DNA from: Methanothermobacter wolfeii
GTDB lineage: Archaea > Methanobacteriota > Methanobacteria > Methanobacteriales > Methanothermobacteraceae
Assembly (NCBI RefSeq): GCF_025397995.1
Contig: NZ_CP104550.1
Span: forward strand, 216,001 to 280,000
Length of the DNA stretch: 64,000 nt
Direction of reading: 5' to 3'
Part shown: positions 36,611-45,494 of the stretch, in pieces
Layout: every line of letters starts with the position of its first letter
How positions within the stretch are numbered: the stretch's first letter is position 1
Translations under genes and position numbers: made by a program
The notes under the pieces: generated by a model
The model's database searches: none
Seen by the model: the letters and a program-made list of their open reading frames with translations, nothing else
Told to the model about the DNA's origin: nothing

Positions 36611-39111
36611 TCAGTCGTGGAGAGTTTTACCTGCAATCTCAAGGGCCCTGTCATCACCATATATCAGCTTCATATCCCATATGAGGGTCATGAAGGATCT
36701 GAGGGGTGTCGGGTCGTTTTTAACGCCCCTTTTAGTGATATGGTTGAGTGTTCTCTCAAGGGATGCGCTGTCCCCGGCAACGCTGTAGATCAGGGCTGCA
36801 TCGGAGTAATGGCTTAAACAGTATACATCCTCCTCCCCATCACCCTGGAATGATCCGTCAGTGTTCTGGTGGTTCCTGAGCCATTCCGCACCCTTCTGAA
36901 CTGATTCAAGTACCTGTTCATCCTTTGTGGAGATGTAGTAAAGTGCCAGTCCCTTCAGTATTCCGATGTTCTCGTATTCCCTGGAACTCCAGGCACCATC
37001 AAAGCCCTGTTCCCGGATAATGGAGTTCACAACTTCCCCTTTACCTTCGGGGTTCATGCCGGATACCTGGGATTCTGTTTTGAGTTTGAGATAATCCGGT
37101 CCAAGGATTGTGGAAGAGGTTTTGCCGGGCGCTATACTGATTTCATCCTTTTCAGTCTGGGATTCAACGAACCTTAGACCTTTGCTGACAATCTCATTGC
37201 TTTCAGTTGATTTCAAAGCCATTAATGGGTGAATGGTTTGCATTGTCGTGAGTGTATATTCTGCAGGGGGCATGCCAGCGGGGAATGAACCGTTATCCAT
37301 CTGCCTGTAAGACAGCCATTTAATGAGATAGTTCCCCCTCTCTGTGAGGCTTGCATCCCCTGTTTCATCCCCCATTTGGAGATAGAGAGCTGCTATCATG
37401 GCGTTACTTTCATATGAACCCTTAAAGAGGCTGCCGAACTCGAGGTCCCTTGCAGGGTCGTTGTATCCATTACCACCAGCCTCTGAATATGAGTAGCCAT
37501 TCCAGAATTTTTCGATAAAGCCTATAATTTCACCGTATCTGTTATTCTGGGGCCTTATTTCTGATGTATTTGATTCAAGCTCCGGATTTCTGATGTAGCG
37601 GTAAACCGAGACATCCCCCGACACGAAGACAGTTTTAAAGTGGGGGTCGTAGGGGGCGTAGAGACCTATACCGCTTTTATGATCATTCCTTGTAAGGTAC
37701 AGGTAGCTTATATTGTTTTTTTCAATGAGGTAATAGGCCTCTGGGGGTATCGAGGAATCAAAGATTGTTGAGACCTCCTTCTGGATCATCCGGTTCTCCT
37801 TTACGGATGGAGCATCCCCCATGAAACCCCTGTAGACCGTATTCCAGAGAAGAACGTCTCTTCGATGGGTGTTCCCAATTAAAAGATAAGATTCATTGAT
37901 TCTTGCCATGAAAACAGCATCCTGAGGCGTGTTTTTCTCTATCCAGCTGAATGCAGAGATCTGTTCAGGGCTCGGTGTGATTACGTTTGAGTATGCCATG
38001 GCGGCGCCCTGACTTACGGGTACCAGTATCAGGAGCAGAATCGCCCCACTCTTCAGCGAAGGCCCGATGTCCCATTTAAGGAGAGGATACCTTTTTAGGA
38101 CTTCAGAATCCCTTATTTTCATGATTACTGACATGAGTCCGTAACCGGCAATCAGTGTGAGGGGTATTGCCGCGTAGGGGTCTCGGAACCTGAATGAGTA
38201 GGTTCCTATTATCATGAAGACCGCCGCCCAGATTATCAGGAATCGATGAACAGGATTCCGGGATTTTAAAAGAATAAGGGCGCCGTAGAGTCCAACTACA
38301 AGCTGCAGTACTCCCATCCACTTTGGGAATCCAAGTATTGTAACAGGCACGGCCTGAAATCTTGCAGCGAATGCTATGAACTCAACGAGGAAGACTACCA
38401 TGGCTGCAAATATCAAGCCAAATTCAAGGGGCCTTTTCCTGAATGAGGGTGTCAGGAATGTGGCAATAAGGATCAGGACCGCGATTGCAAGGAAAATCCA
38501 CCCCCTGTGGGTGAAGGGGTACATTATGAATATAACTGAAGCTCCAAGGAGGTACCTCGCATTACCCTTGAAGAGGTTCAGAAACCCTCCAAGCTCAAAG
38601 TTATTGATATCCGGGTACCCCGGCACGGTTTTAATGTATCTTACAATCATCCACAGGATCCCGGTGAATAGCAGAATACCGAGGGATTCAGGCATGAATG
38701 TGGAGGTCCTTGTAACAAAGGATGGGGTCATGGAGAAAAGAAGGGCTGATAGGAGTGATTGCTCATGGTTACTCGAGATCTCAAGGGAGATCATGTAGAT
38801 TACAAGGACGGCTGCCGTTCCGAAAAATGCAGGAAGGAGAAAGAATACGGCGTCTGATCTTGATACCGTGTATAGTGCGGAGGCTATCAGATGGAATAAT
38901 GGGGGGTATGCATATGCTTTGAGGCCCATAAGTGACGGGATGTCATGTGAAACTATTCCGGGACCCTCTGTAACGATTCTCATCACGATATCATGGTGTA
39001 CATAGGCATCATTACCTGCAAATGAGAGGTTTCTGCTTGTATAAGTCGCACTATGAATGAAGCTAACAGTATAATTGCAAGGTACAGCCTTTCCCTTCCA
39101 GCTTTGAACAC
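36611..39111 (-). CDS. GT-C type membrane glycosyltransferase-like protein with a toroid C-terminus, apparent frameshift near its start
   Basis: A polytopic N-terminal half (about ten membrane segments) is followed by a soluble C-terminal half. After 38986 the conserved-looking sequence continues upstream in frame to NLSFAGNDAYVHHDI, resembling the acidic-residue loop of oligosaccharyltransferase STT3. It then switches frame near 39043; one added T in the ACTTATA segment joins it to MFKAGRERLYLAIILLASFIVRL, starting at GTG 39111 behind GGTGAT. The uninterrupted part spans 36611-38986 (791 codons). The C-terminus has RQMDNGSFPAG and NHQNTDGSFQG, typical of terpene-cyclase or prenyltransferase toroid repeats. 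The activity is not known. Confidence 0.65.
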
Positions 39112-39151
39112 AGAATCACCTGTAATGATATATGTTTTAGAATTATTAGTT

Positions 39152-40312
39152 TCAGAGCATCTCCTTCAGTATTTTAATTATTGAAGGATATTCCCTGAGG
39201 GCTTTCAGAAGAGATATCTTTGAGATTGAACTTAAGTCTTTTCCTTCTAAGGATCCTATGAGTTGATCAAGTTCATCGTCACCAAGATCATCAAGGACCC
39301 TCCTATATTTAAGTGATCTTTTAAGGTTGCGCCCGATTTTATCATACCATCTTCTCTGATACTCTGAAAGGAACTCGCTATCTGTCCTGTCACTTTCTAT
39401 TGCATCTGCAGACACATCTGCCGCTATTTTTGCACATTCTGCTGCGATGTGTATGCCTCCACCTGTAAGGGGGTCTACCTGTCCTGCAGCATCACCCACA
39501 ACAAGGATGCCATCTGTGTATGTTTTCTCCACAGGACCTCCAACAGGAACTGCACCAGCAACAAACTCTGTCCTCTGATATCCCATTCCTTCCGTGAATC
39601 TTTTCAGGTAATGGAGGGGCCCCCTTTCTGAGCAGCTCCTTCTCCGCATACCCAGTCCTATATTGGCCTTCCCATCGCCCCGGGGAAACACCCAGAGGTA
39701 ACCTGAGGGCGCCACCTGGCTACCGAAGTAGAATTCCATCATATCATCCTCAACATCAACACCCACCATCTCGTACTGGGCACAGGAGCAGATGTCCTCT
39801 GGCCTGAATCGAGTGTCCAGTCCGGCCATCCTGGCAACCCTGGAGCTGATGCCATCCGCTGCAATGACCATCCTGCATCTCACATCCCTGCTGCCATCTG
39901 GCCCCCTGAGATTCACACCGGTGACGGAGCCTTCATCGAGGAGTAGGCCCTCCACCCTTGTATTTACGGTTATGTCGGCCCCGGCTTCAGCAGCCCTCAA
40001 TGCAAGGTACCTGTCGAAGACCTTCCTTTCAATTGTATATCCCCTTATGATGGGGTTTTCTGTTATTATCCTTGCACCGGATGGGGAGTTGATGGCCGCG
40101 GCCCTTATCCTTGTGTAGGTGAATTCAGGGAGGGGTTTGATGTCCATGGACCTGAAGAAACTGTCGCTGACTCCTCCTGCACACTGGACAGGGACTCCTA
40201 TTTCAGGGTTCTTTTCAGCCACAATCACCCTCAGCCCTTTCTTTGCAGCATGATATGCGAATATGGATCCAGCCACCCGTCCACCGGCAACAACCACATC
40301 GTAGTTCATCAT
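39152..40312 (-). CDS. Geranylgeranyl reductase family flavoprotein
   Basis: This enzyme family saturates geranylgeranyl chains of archaeal ether lipids using FAD. The protein of 386 residues starts MMNYDVVVAGGRVAGSIFAY (dinucleotide-binding loop), has VPVQCAGGVSDSFF, the Cys-containing PEDICSCAQYEM, and the second FAD motif GILVVGDAAGQVDPLTGGGIH. Its start overlaps the ferredoxin stop (TGATG), indicating translational coupling with a probable electron donor. The exact lipid substrate is inferred from the family. Confidence 0.88.
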   Translation of the reverse strand: MMNYDVVVAGGRVAGSIFAYHAAKKGLRVIVAEKNPEIGVPVQCAGGVSDSFFRSMDIKPLPEFTYTRIRAAAINSPSGARIITENPIIRGYTIERKVFDRYLALRAAEAGADITVNTRVEGLLLDEGSVTGVNLRGPDGSRDVRCRMVIAADGISSRVARMAGLDTRFRPEDICSCAQYEMVGVDVEDDMMEFYFGSQVAPSGYLWVFPRGDGKANIGLGMRRRSCSERGPLHYLKRFTEGMGYQRTEFVAGAVPVGGPVEKTYTDGILVVGDAAGQVDPLTGGGIHIAAECAKIAADVSADAIESDRTDSEFLSEYQRRWYDKIGRNLKRSLKYRRVLDDLGDDELDQLIGSLEGKDLSSISKISLLKALREYPSIIKILKEML

Positions 40313-40464
40313 CAACACCCAATAGCATCCACGGGACAGACTGCTGCGCAGCGTCCGCAGCCTCTGCATTCATCTTTAGGCTTCGCTCCGGCTTCGATTA
40401 TGTCATATGGACAGACGTTTTCGCACGCACCGCAGAGCATACACCTTGACCTTTCATGCTTCAA
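40312..40464 (-). CDS. Small 2[4Fe-4S] ferredoxin (50 residues)
   Basis: The short frame has two perfect cluster motifs, CMLCGACENVCP and CRGCGRCAAVCP, separated by 20 residues, and ends AIGC. It precedes and overlaps the geranylgeranyl reductase gene, so it likely supplies that enzyme with electrons; a ferredoxin donor for this reductase is known in other methanogens. TTG at 40464 is preferred as start because GGTGAT lies four bases upstream; ATG at 40476 would add four residues. Confidence 0.88.
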   Translation of the reverse strand: MKHERSRCMLCGACENVCPYDIIEAGAKPKDECRGCGRCAAVCPVDAIGC

Positions 40465-40504
40465 GGAGATCACCATGAGTAGATATGATGATCATATTTA
40501 TTAT

Positions 40505-40526
40505 ACGGTCAGTTTATTATGACCGT
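40505..40526. promoter_or_regulatory. Inverted repeat before the ferredoxin-reductase operon
   Basis: ACGGTCA (40505-40511) and TGACCGT (40520-40526) are perfect inverted repeats separated by eight A/T bases. It lies 41 bases upstream of the ferredoxin start and just outside the tRNA-Leu promoter on the other strand. The form is that of a dimeric-repressor operator. Confidence 0.45.
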
Positions 40527-40564
40527 TAAATTAATATATCACTTTTTACTACTATCAATTACTA

Positions 40565-40650
<86 letters not shown>

Positions 40651-40683
40651 ATGAATTTCAACCCTTATTATTTAAAATACAGT

Positions 40684-40756
40684 GCCTTAGTGGCTCAGGT
40701 GGTAGAGCGATGCCTTGGTAAGGCATAGGTCGCGGGTTCGAATCCCGCCTAAGGCT
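40684..40756 (+). tRNA. tRNA-Thr (anticodon GGU)
   Basis: GCCTTAG pairs with CTAAGGC, with T as discriminator at 40756. The stem ATGCC/GGCAT encloses the loop TTGGTAA, giving anticodon GGU. GGGTTCGAATCCC forms the T arm. CCA is not encoded. It lies 35 bases after tRNA-Leu with no well-placed TATA box of its own, so cotranscription is likely. Confidence 0.95.
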
Positions 40757-40780
40757 TTTCATTGATTTTAAGGTGTTTTA

Positions 40781-41569
40781 ATGGATAAAAAGATTTCACA
40801 GATTTCTGATATACACTTCGGTGAAAAGAATTTCTCAGACACCCTCAAGGATAACCTTATCAGGCAGCTTGAGGATGAAAACCCGGACCTCATAGTTGTT
40901 TCAGGTGACCTGACAACAGAGGGCTATGCCCATGAATATGAACTTGCAGCTGCCTTTGCAGATGCGCTGAGGGAGATAACATCAACCTACATAATCCCGG
41001 GCAACCATGATGCTAGGAATGTTGGACTTGTACACTTCGAGAAGCTCATAGGCAACAGGAAGTTTGTCCACCATGACTCAGACTTTGCAGTTATAGGCCT
41101 GGATTCATCGGAACCCGATATAAATGATGGCCAGATAGGTATGGATCAGCTCGAGTGGCTTCGAAGGGAGCTGGATAGAGTCCCTGATCATCTCTGTAAG
41201 ATAGTCACCTTCCACCACCACCTCCTTCCCATACCCAACACCGGTCGTGAAAGGAACATACTCCTTGATTCAGGGGATCTTCTAAGGCTTCTTAATGAAT
41301 ACGGCGTTGACTTTGTCCTTAACGGCCACAAACATGTCCCAAATGTCTGGATGATTGAGGGTATGGTGACATTCAACTCGGGAACAGCGACAACAAGGAA
41401 ACTGAGGGGTGAAACATTCCCATCCCATAACCAGCTCAGAATAAACGATGAAATGATTGCAGTGGACCTTATAAATACTGAGAATGGTTCAAAGAGGGAG
41501 ATCGCAAATTATTCTGTCAGTGTGGAGAATGATGAGTACCGGATATGCTCCTACAGACATTCAGTATGA
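40781..41569 (+). CDS. Calcineurin-like metallophosphoesterase
   Basis: A 262-residue phosphoesterase with all core metal motifs: QISDIHFG (residues 7-14), VVSGDLTTEG (40-49), PGNHD (73-77), FHHHLLP in the middle, and NGHKH. This resembles the Icc/CpdA class of cyclic-nucleotide phosphodiesterases, but archaeal substrates are unknown. It starts 24 bases after tRNA-Thr and may be transcribed with the tRNAs. Confidence 0.88.
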   Translation: MDKKISQISDIHFGEKNFSDTLKDNLIRQLEDENPDLIVVSGDLTTEGYAHEYELAAAFADALREITSTYIIPGNHDARNVGLVHFEKLIGNRKFVHHDSDFAVIGLDSSEPDINDGQIGMDQLEWLRRELDRVPDHLCKIVTFHHHLLPIPNTGRERNILLDSGDLLRLLNEYGVDFVLNGHKHVPNVWMIEGMVTFNSGTATTRKLRGETFPSHNQLRINDEMIAVDLINTENGSKREIANYSVSVENDEYRICSYRHSV

Positions 41570-41664
41570 TGATGTTCTCCTAGATGTGTTCAGCATGCAC
41601 ATGCAGCTGAAGAAATTGGCTCATGTTTTTTCATCACCAATATCTGGGCATATCATGGCAAAGG

Positions 41665-41702
41665 ATTAATATAACCATGACCTAATGTTCTCTAATAGAG
41701 AA
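41665..41702 (+). promoter_or_regulatory. TATA box and start-site palindrome before the HTH-PhoU operon
   Basis: TTAATATAA (41665-41673) is a plausible TATA box. TTCTCTA-A-TAGAGAA (41688-41702) is a perfect 15-bp palindrome at the predicted transcription start, 16 bases before the membrane-protein ATG. The arrangement suggests repression, possibly by the helix-turn-helix PhoU-like protein encoded two genes on. Confidence 0.45.
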
Positions 41703-41718
41703 ACTAAATACTCAAAAT

Positions 41719-42342
41719 ATGAAGAGGGTGGTTGCATTGACCAGGGCCTTTGACATAATCATGGCGGGGATCATATCAGGAATAGTCGCATTCACAACCT
41801 CAAAGATAGGAGTCGGAGGAACAGTTATAGGTGCCGTTATAGGGTCAATGCTATATCAGCTCCTTTCATACTACTTCAGGGAGCCCCTCAAGAATGTTAA
41901 AACTGAAAGGGTTGAGAGCAGAGTTGTATTTGCAATTCCCCTCATGATAATAGTAGTAATTGAAGCCATATACCTCCTCGGCAATTTCTACTGGAAGCCC
42001 CAGCAGATATTCTACCTGCTTGAGGAGGCAACAGCATGGAACCTCTTCAGGTCGGTGGGGGTCGGGCTTATGGTGATGGGGATATATCCGCTTCTGCAGC
42101 CTGAGACCATAAAGAAGTCCTATGGACACATCCTCATCATCATGGGATTTATCATTCTCCTGAGGGGCCTTGTGGATGTGCAGTCACCCATTGTGACAAT
42201 TTACAGGACGGTTTTCTATGAATTTGATATCCTGATTGCTTTAGCAGTGATCCTGGTCCTGAGTTACATGGTCATATCAATACTGAAGGATTCAGTTGTT
42301 ATCGTAAGGGAAGAAGAGGTGTCTGAAGAGAATGAAAAATAA
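41719..42342 (+). CDS. Uncharacterised membrane protein, partner of the HTH-PhoU regulator
   Basis: A 207-residue protein with about six hydrophobic segments: two near the N-terminus including the Gly-rich IISGIVAFTTSKIGVGGTVIG, then AIPLMIIVVIEAIYLLG, GVGLMVMGIYPLL, ILIIMGFIILLRGL, and ILIALAVILVLSYMVISIL. It ends in an acidic cytosolic tail. No family is recognised. It overlaps the regulator gene by 11 bases, so the two products are probably made together and may interact. Confidence 0.75.
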   Translation: MKRVVALTRAFDIIMAGIISGIVAFTTSKIGVGGTVIGAVIGSMLYQLLSYYFREPLKNVKTERVESRVVFAIPLMIIVVIEAIYLLGNFYWKPQQIFYLLEEATAWNLFRSVGVGLMVMGIYPLLQPETIKKSYGHILIIMGFIILLRGLVDVQSPIVTIYRTVFYEFDILIALAVILVLSYMVISILKDSVVIVREEEVSEENEK

Positions 42343-43249
42343 GACAAAGAATGCAACACTCAAATCCATAATAGATGTTATACTCTATGAGAATCCATCA
42401 ACCCAGGATGAAATCGCGGAACGCCTTGGGATAACAAGAAGGTACGTTACCAAGCTCCTCCAGCCACTCATAAAGGAGGGCCTGGTGAGAAGGGCGTATA
42501 TAGTGGACATCAAGAGATTAGAGGAGTTCCCTGATCTTTTTGATGAGGAGATAACCTCAAGGGAATATGCTGGAAGCTTCTTCATAAAGGAGATGCTGAG
42601 GGACATGGCCAGTCATGTCTGCAAACAGCTCAGGGCTTCCTTTAAATCCCTTGAGGAATACGATGAGGAACTTGCAAATGATGCCCTTAAGATGGATTAC
42701 ATAACAAACACGATGCATGAGAAGGTCAGGGCGTCTGTTGATACCGCCATATCAATGAACCCATACTCAGAGTTCAGCAAGACCATGAACTTCACCGAGA
42801 TAGCCTATGACCTTGAAAGGATAGGTGACCACTCTGCAATAATGCCGAACTTTGTTATAAAGGAGGCCTATGAGGTTGACCCTGCAATGATGGATTACCT
42901 CAGGAAAATGTTTTCCATCGCCATTGAAATGCTGGAAACCGCAATGGAAGCATTTCTGAATGAGAAGCTTGAACTCAAGGGCCGCCTCATGTCCCTTGAA
43001 GATGAGATACACAGGGTCCAGAAGAGCGCCCTTAACTGTGTGGCGACTCAGATGGCGGAGACACCCTTTGAGGATAAGGAGCGTTCAACCTATTATATTT
43101 CCCTTTCAAGGATCGTTAAAACCCTTGAGAGGATTGCGGATATATCCATAGAGATATTTGACACGGCAGGCGAGTACTACAGAAACATTCCAAGGACCAC
43201 AACACCTGAACGCTTCAGAAGACGGGAGAAAGAGTTTGATTTTGAATAA
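42332..43249 (+). CDS. Winged-helix plus PhoU-domain regulator
   Basis: A 305-residue fusion: an N-terminal helix-turn-helix (about 1-65; TQDEIAERLGITRRYVTKLLQPLIKEGLVRRAYI) joined to two PhoU repeats (about 85-285) with the PhoU motifs TEIAYDLERIGDHSA and SRIVKTLERIADIS. Such proteins are candidates for DNA-binding phosphate regulators in archaea, which lack PhoB/PhoR. It overlaps the upstream membrane-protein gene and lies near the pst-phoU cluster, which it may control. Confidence 0.85.
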   Translation: MKNKTKNATLKSIIDVILYENPSTQDEIAERLGITRRYVTKLLQPLIKEGLVRRAYIVDIKRLEEFPDLFDEEITSREYAGSFFIKEMLRDMASHVCKQLRASFKSLEEYDEELANDALKMDYITNTMHEKVRASVDTAISMNPYSEFSKTMNFTEIAYDLERIGDHSAIMPNFVIKEAYEVDPAMMDYLRKMFSIAIEMLETAMEAFLNEKLELKGRLMSLEDEIHRVQKSALNCVATQMAETPFEDKERSTYYISLSRIVKTLERIADISIEIFDTAGEYYRNIPRTTTPERFRRREKEFDFE

Positions 43250-43280
43250 GCCTTTAGAAATCTGGGGGTTTAGAAAAAAA

Positions 43281-43550
43281 TTATTTTTTGTTCTTCTCCA
43301 TGTACTCCCTTATCTTTTTCTCCTCCCATTCCTTCCCGAATAATCTATCCTCTATGAATACGCCGAAGGCGTGCCATATCAGTCCTATACCCCAGAATAC
43401 CGTCACCCAGTAGAACCACCAGCGTCCGGGGGTTGAAACAAGATTTATGAGGAAAAGGGTGAGGTTGACGGCTGCAAAAACAGATAGGTGCATGTAGAAT
43501 TCCTTAAGTTCCTTCACTCTTTTCCGGGCTCTCTCGTATGGGTCCTGCAT
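43281..43550 (-). CDS. 2TM-domain membrane protein
   Basis: An 89-residue protein of the small 2TM family: a charged N-terminus (MQDPYERARKRVKELKEFYMHLSVF), two membrane helices (about 19-38 and 45-64) around a WWFYW motif, and a highly charged tail (KEWEEKKIREYMEKNKK). Function is unknown. Its start lies 37 bases inside the upstream citrate-synthase-like gene, preceded by GGTGTTG. Confidence 0.75.
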   Translation of the reverse strand: MQDPYERARKRVKELKEFYMHLSVFAAVNLTLFLINLVSTPGRWWFYWVTVFWGIGLIWHAFGVFIEDRLFGKEWEEKKIREYMEKNKK

Positions 43551-44389
43551 TTTTCAACACCATAAAGTGTTTTCTCTGAACTTCCTATTATTCTTTCTTC
43601 TTCTCCGTCGTAGTGTATTTCTTCGATGTCGAAGAATTTCCTGAAGGCGGGTTCCCTGACCTTCTCCTCGTATACGTGGGATATGAGTCCTGGCAGGCGT
43701 CCTATCATGAATAATCCTGCTCCTGTCCTCCAGTCGAATCCCATGTCCGAGAGTATTCCTGCGTTGGCGCCGTCAACGTTCATCCGGACGCCCTTCTCCT
43801 CAACAAGTATCTCCTGGACCTCCATAGCCAGGCGGGTGTGGGGTCCTATGCAGCTGTACTCCTCGGCCAGGTCAAGGAGCCTGATGGCGCGGGGATCGGC
43901 GTTATGGTACCTGTGACCGAAACCAGGAATCCTCCGGTTCCTCCTGAGGTGGTCGTCAACCAGTTCCCTGGCAGCAGAGGGTATATCATCCTCACAGCTG
44001 CATTTTGAGATGGTGTCCTGGAAGAGCTTCATGGAACGCTCAATGGCCCCTGCATGGTTCTTACCAAAGGCCAGGAGCCCCCCGGCGATACAGGCATGCA
44101 CCGGAGAACCGGCAGAAGCAATCATACGCGCAGCCTGAATACTGGGAGGAGTAACACCATGATCACAGAAGGAAACCAGAACAGCCTCCAGCATCCTGGC
44201 CACATTCTCAGAGGGAAGCTCACCCCTGATCAGAAGATACACCATCTCAGAAAAAGAAACACCACCAATAAGCTCCTCCTGAGAATAACCCTTGGTAACA
44301 ATACGATTAGGCTCAACACGAGTAATAGAAGTCCTCCACTTTGGGTTTCGGGTTCTCAGTATATCGTTTATCATTCCTTCAGTTATCAT
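43514..44389 (-). CDS. Citrate synthase-like protein (possible citryl-CoA lyase type)
   Basis: A 291-residue single-domain member of the citrate synthase superfamily. It shows the core segments GGVSFSEMVYLLIRGELP, AGGLLAFGKNHAGAIERSM, and RIPGFGHRYHNADPRA with the active-site His; later NVDGANAGILSDMGFDW and PGLISHVYEEK. It is shorter than true citrate synthases (about 370-430), closer to CitE-like or citryl-CoA lyase forms. The start at 44389 has AGGAGATCC directly upstream. Its biological reaction is uncertain. Confidence 0.8.
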   Translation of the reverse strand: MITEGMINDILRTRNPKWRTSITRVEPNRIVTKGYSQEELIGGVSFSEMVYLLIRGELPSENVARMLEAVLVSFCDHGVTPPSIQAARMIASAGSPVHACIAGGLLAFGKNHAGAIERSMKLFQDTISKCSCEDDIPSAARELVDDHLRRNRRIPGFGHRYHNADPRAIRLLDLAEEYSCIGPHTRLAMEVQEILVEEKGVRMNVDGANAGILSDMGFDWRTGAGLFMIGRLPGLISHVYEEKVREPAFRKFFDIEEIHYDGEEERIIGSSEKTLYGVEKCRTHTREPGKE

Positions 44390-44566
44390 GGATCTCCTAT
44401 AATATCTACCCGTATTTATATTTTGGTACATTTGGTGTATCAGTTTTCACTTATTGTGAACCAAATTATCCCTGTCAGAAATTTAGTTCACAAAATAGGT
44501 AATCAAGTACACTAAAATAGTAAATTTTAAATAGGGTCGTGACAAGGTAAAGTGTGAGGTGATAAA
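44390..44566. promoter_or_regulatory. Divergent promoter region with repeated motifs before pstS
   Basis: It separates the citrate-synthase-like gene and the pst operon. TTTTGGTACA and TTTGGTGTAT lie in tandem at 44421-44440; TTCAC-N5-GTGAA is at 44446-44460; reversed relatives ATTTTGTGAACT and ATTTTAGTGTAC are at 44485-44496 and 44507-44518. TTTTAAATA (44525-44533) is the probable pst TATA box, and AATATAAATACG around 44411-44422 serves the leftward gene. The array could be a phosphate-responsive operator region. Confidence 0.45.
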
Positions 44567-45382
44567 ATGGACACCAGATTGATCATAGGAGTAGTCGTTG
44601 CAATTGTAATAATTGCAGGAGCTGTACTGGCACTTGGAGGTGGCGGACAGCAGGAAAAGATAGATATCGTTGGTTCAACTTCTGTTCAGCCGGTGGCAGA
44701 GAAACTTGCCGCTGAATACATGAAGAAACACCCGAACGTTAAAATAAACGTTCAGGGTGGGGGTTCCAGTGTAGGTATAAAGAGTGCCCAGGATGGCACA
44801 GCAGACATTGGAACAAGTTCAAAGGAACTCAAGGATGATGAGAAAAAGGGTCTTACAGAGTACCTCATAGGAAAGGACGGAATAGCAATCATCGTAAACA
44901 GCAAGAACAGCGTGGAAGACCTTACAGCCGACCAGGTGAAGGACATATTCAGTGGTAAGATAACCAACTGGAAAGAAGTCGGCGGAGCAGATGCAAAGAT
45001 AACAGTTGTCACCCGTGAGGATGGTTCAGGAACCAGGAAGGCCTTTGAAGAAATAGTCATGGGCAAGGAAACCAAGATCAAGAAGGACGCAATCGTCGAA
45101 AGCTCAACAGAGGCTGTTAAACAGGCAGTGAAACAGGACCCTAATGCCATAGGCTTCATATCCCTTGCAAACCTCGATGAAACAGTAAAGGCCCTGAAGA
45201 TTGGTGGAGTAGCACCATCTGAGCAGACAGTGGCAGATGGATCCTACAAGATACAGAGGCCATTCCTCTTCCTGGTTAAGGGAAGTGCCCAGGGAGCAGT
45301 CAAGGACTTCATTGACTGGGTACTCAGCCCCGAAGGTCAGGAAATAGTCAAATCAGAAAAGGTTGTACCTGCAAAGGCATGA
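44567..45382 (+). CDS. pstS: Phosphate ABC transporter substrate-binding protein PstS (first copy)
   Basis: It binds phosphate outside the membrane for the PstCAB importer. The 271-residue protein has an N-terminal membrane anchor ([19 protein letters not shown], about 4-22) without a lipobox, then [16 protein letters not shown], the phosphate-loop [16 protein letters not shown], and the closing [28 protein letters not shown] lies upstream of the ATG. It is followed by a terminator-like hairpin, so it may be made in excess over the rest of the system. Confidence 0.93.
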   Translation: MDTRLIIGVVVAIVIIAGAVLALGGGGQQEKIDIVGSTSVQPVAEKLAAEYMKKHPNVKINVQGGGSSVGIKSAQDGTADIGTSSKELKDDEKKGLTEYLIGKDGIAIIVNSKNSVEDLTADQVKDIFSGKITNWKEVGGADAKITVVTREDGSGTRKAFEEIVMGKETKIKKDAIVESSTEAVKQAVKQDPNAIGFISLANLDETVKALKIGGVAPSEQTVADGSYKIQRPFLFLVKGSAQGAVKDFIDWVLSPEGQEIVKSEKVVPAKA

Positions 45383-45391
45383 TCTTAAAGC

Positions 45392-45426
45392 GGCCCTCAG
45401 GGGCCCGGTACATTATTTATTTTTCA
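45392..45426 (+). terminator. Hairpin and T-rich tract between the two pstS genes
   Basis: GGCCC (45392-45396) pairs with GGGCC (45401-45405) across TCAG, followed by TTATTTATTTTTC. Its place after the first pstS suggests partial termination, yielding more binding protein than permease. Confidence 0.5.
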
Positions 45427-45494
45427 TCCCGTCACCTCCACTCCGGTGAACTTTATTAGGCAATAGGTGAAATCATAAAGTGAAGGTGATGGAG

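Noticed and set aside
36581..36817. Plus-strand frame with GGAGGA just before its ATG
   Set aside because: It lies opposite the end of the GT-C protein gene, and the translation shows no domain or natural composition.
40665..40676. TATA-like TTATTTAAAATA before tRNA-Thr
   Set aside because: It is only about ten bases from the mature tRNA 5' end, too close to serve as its promoter.
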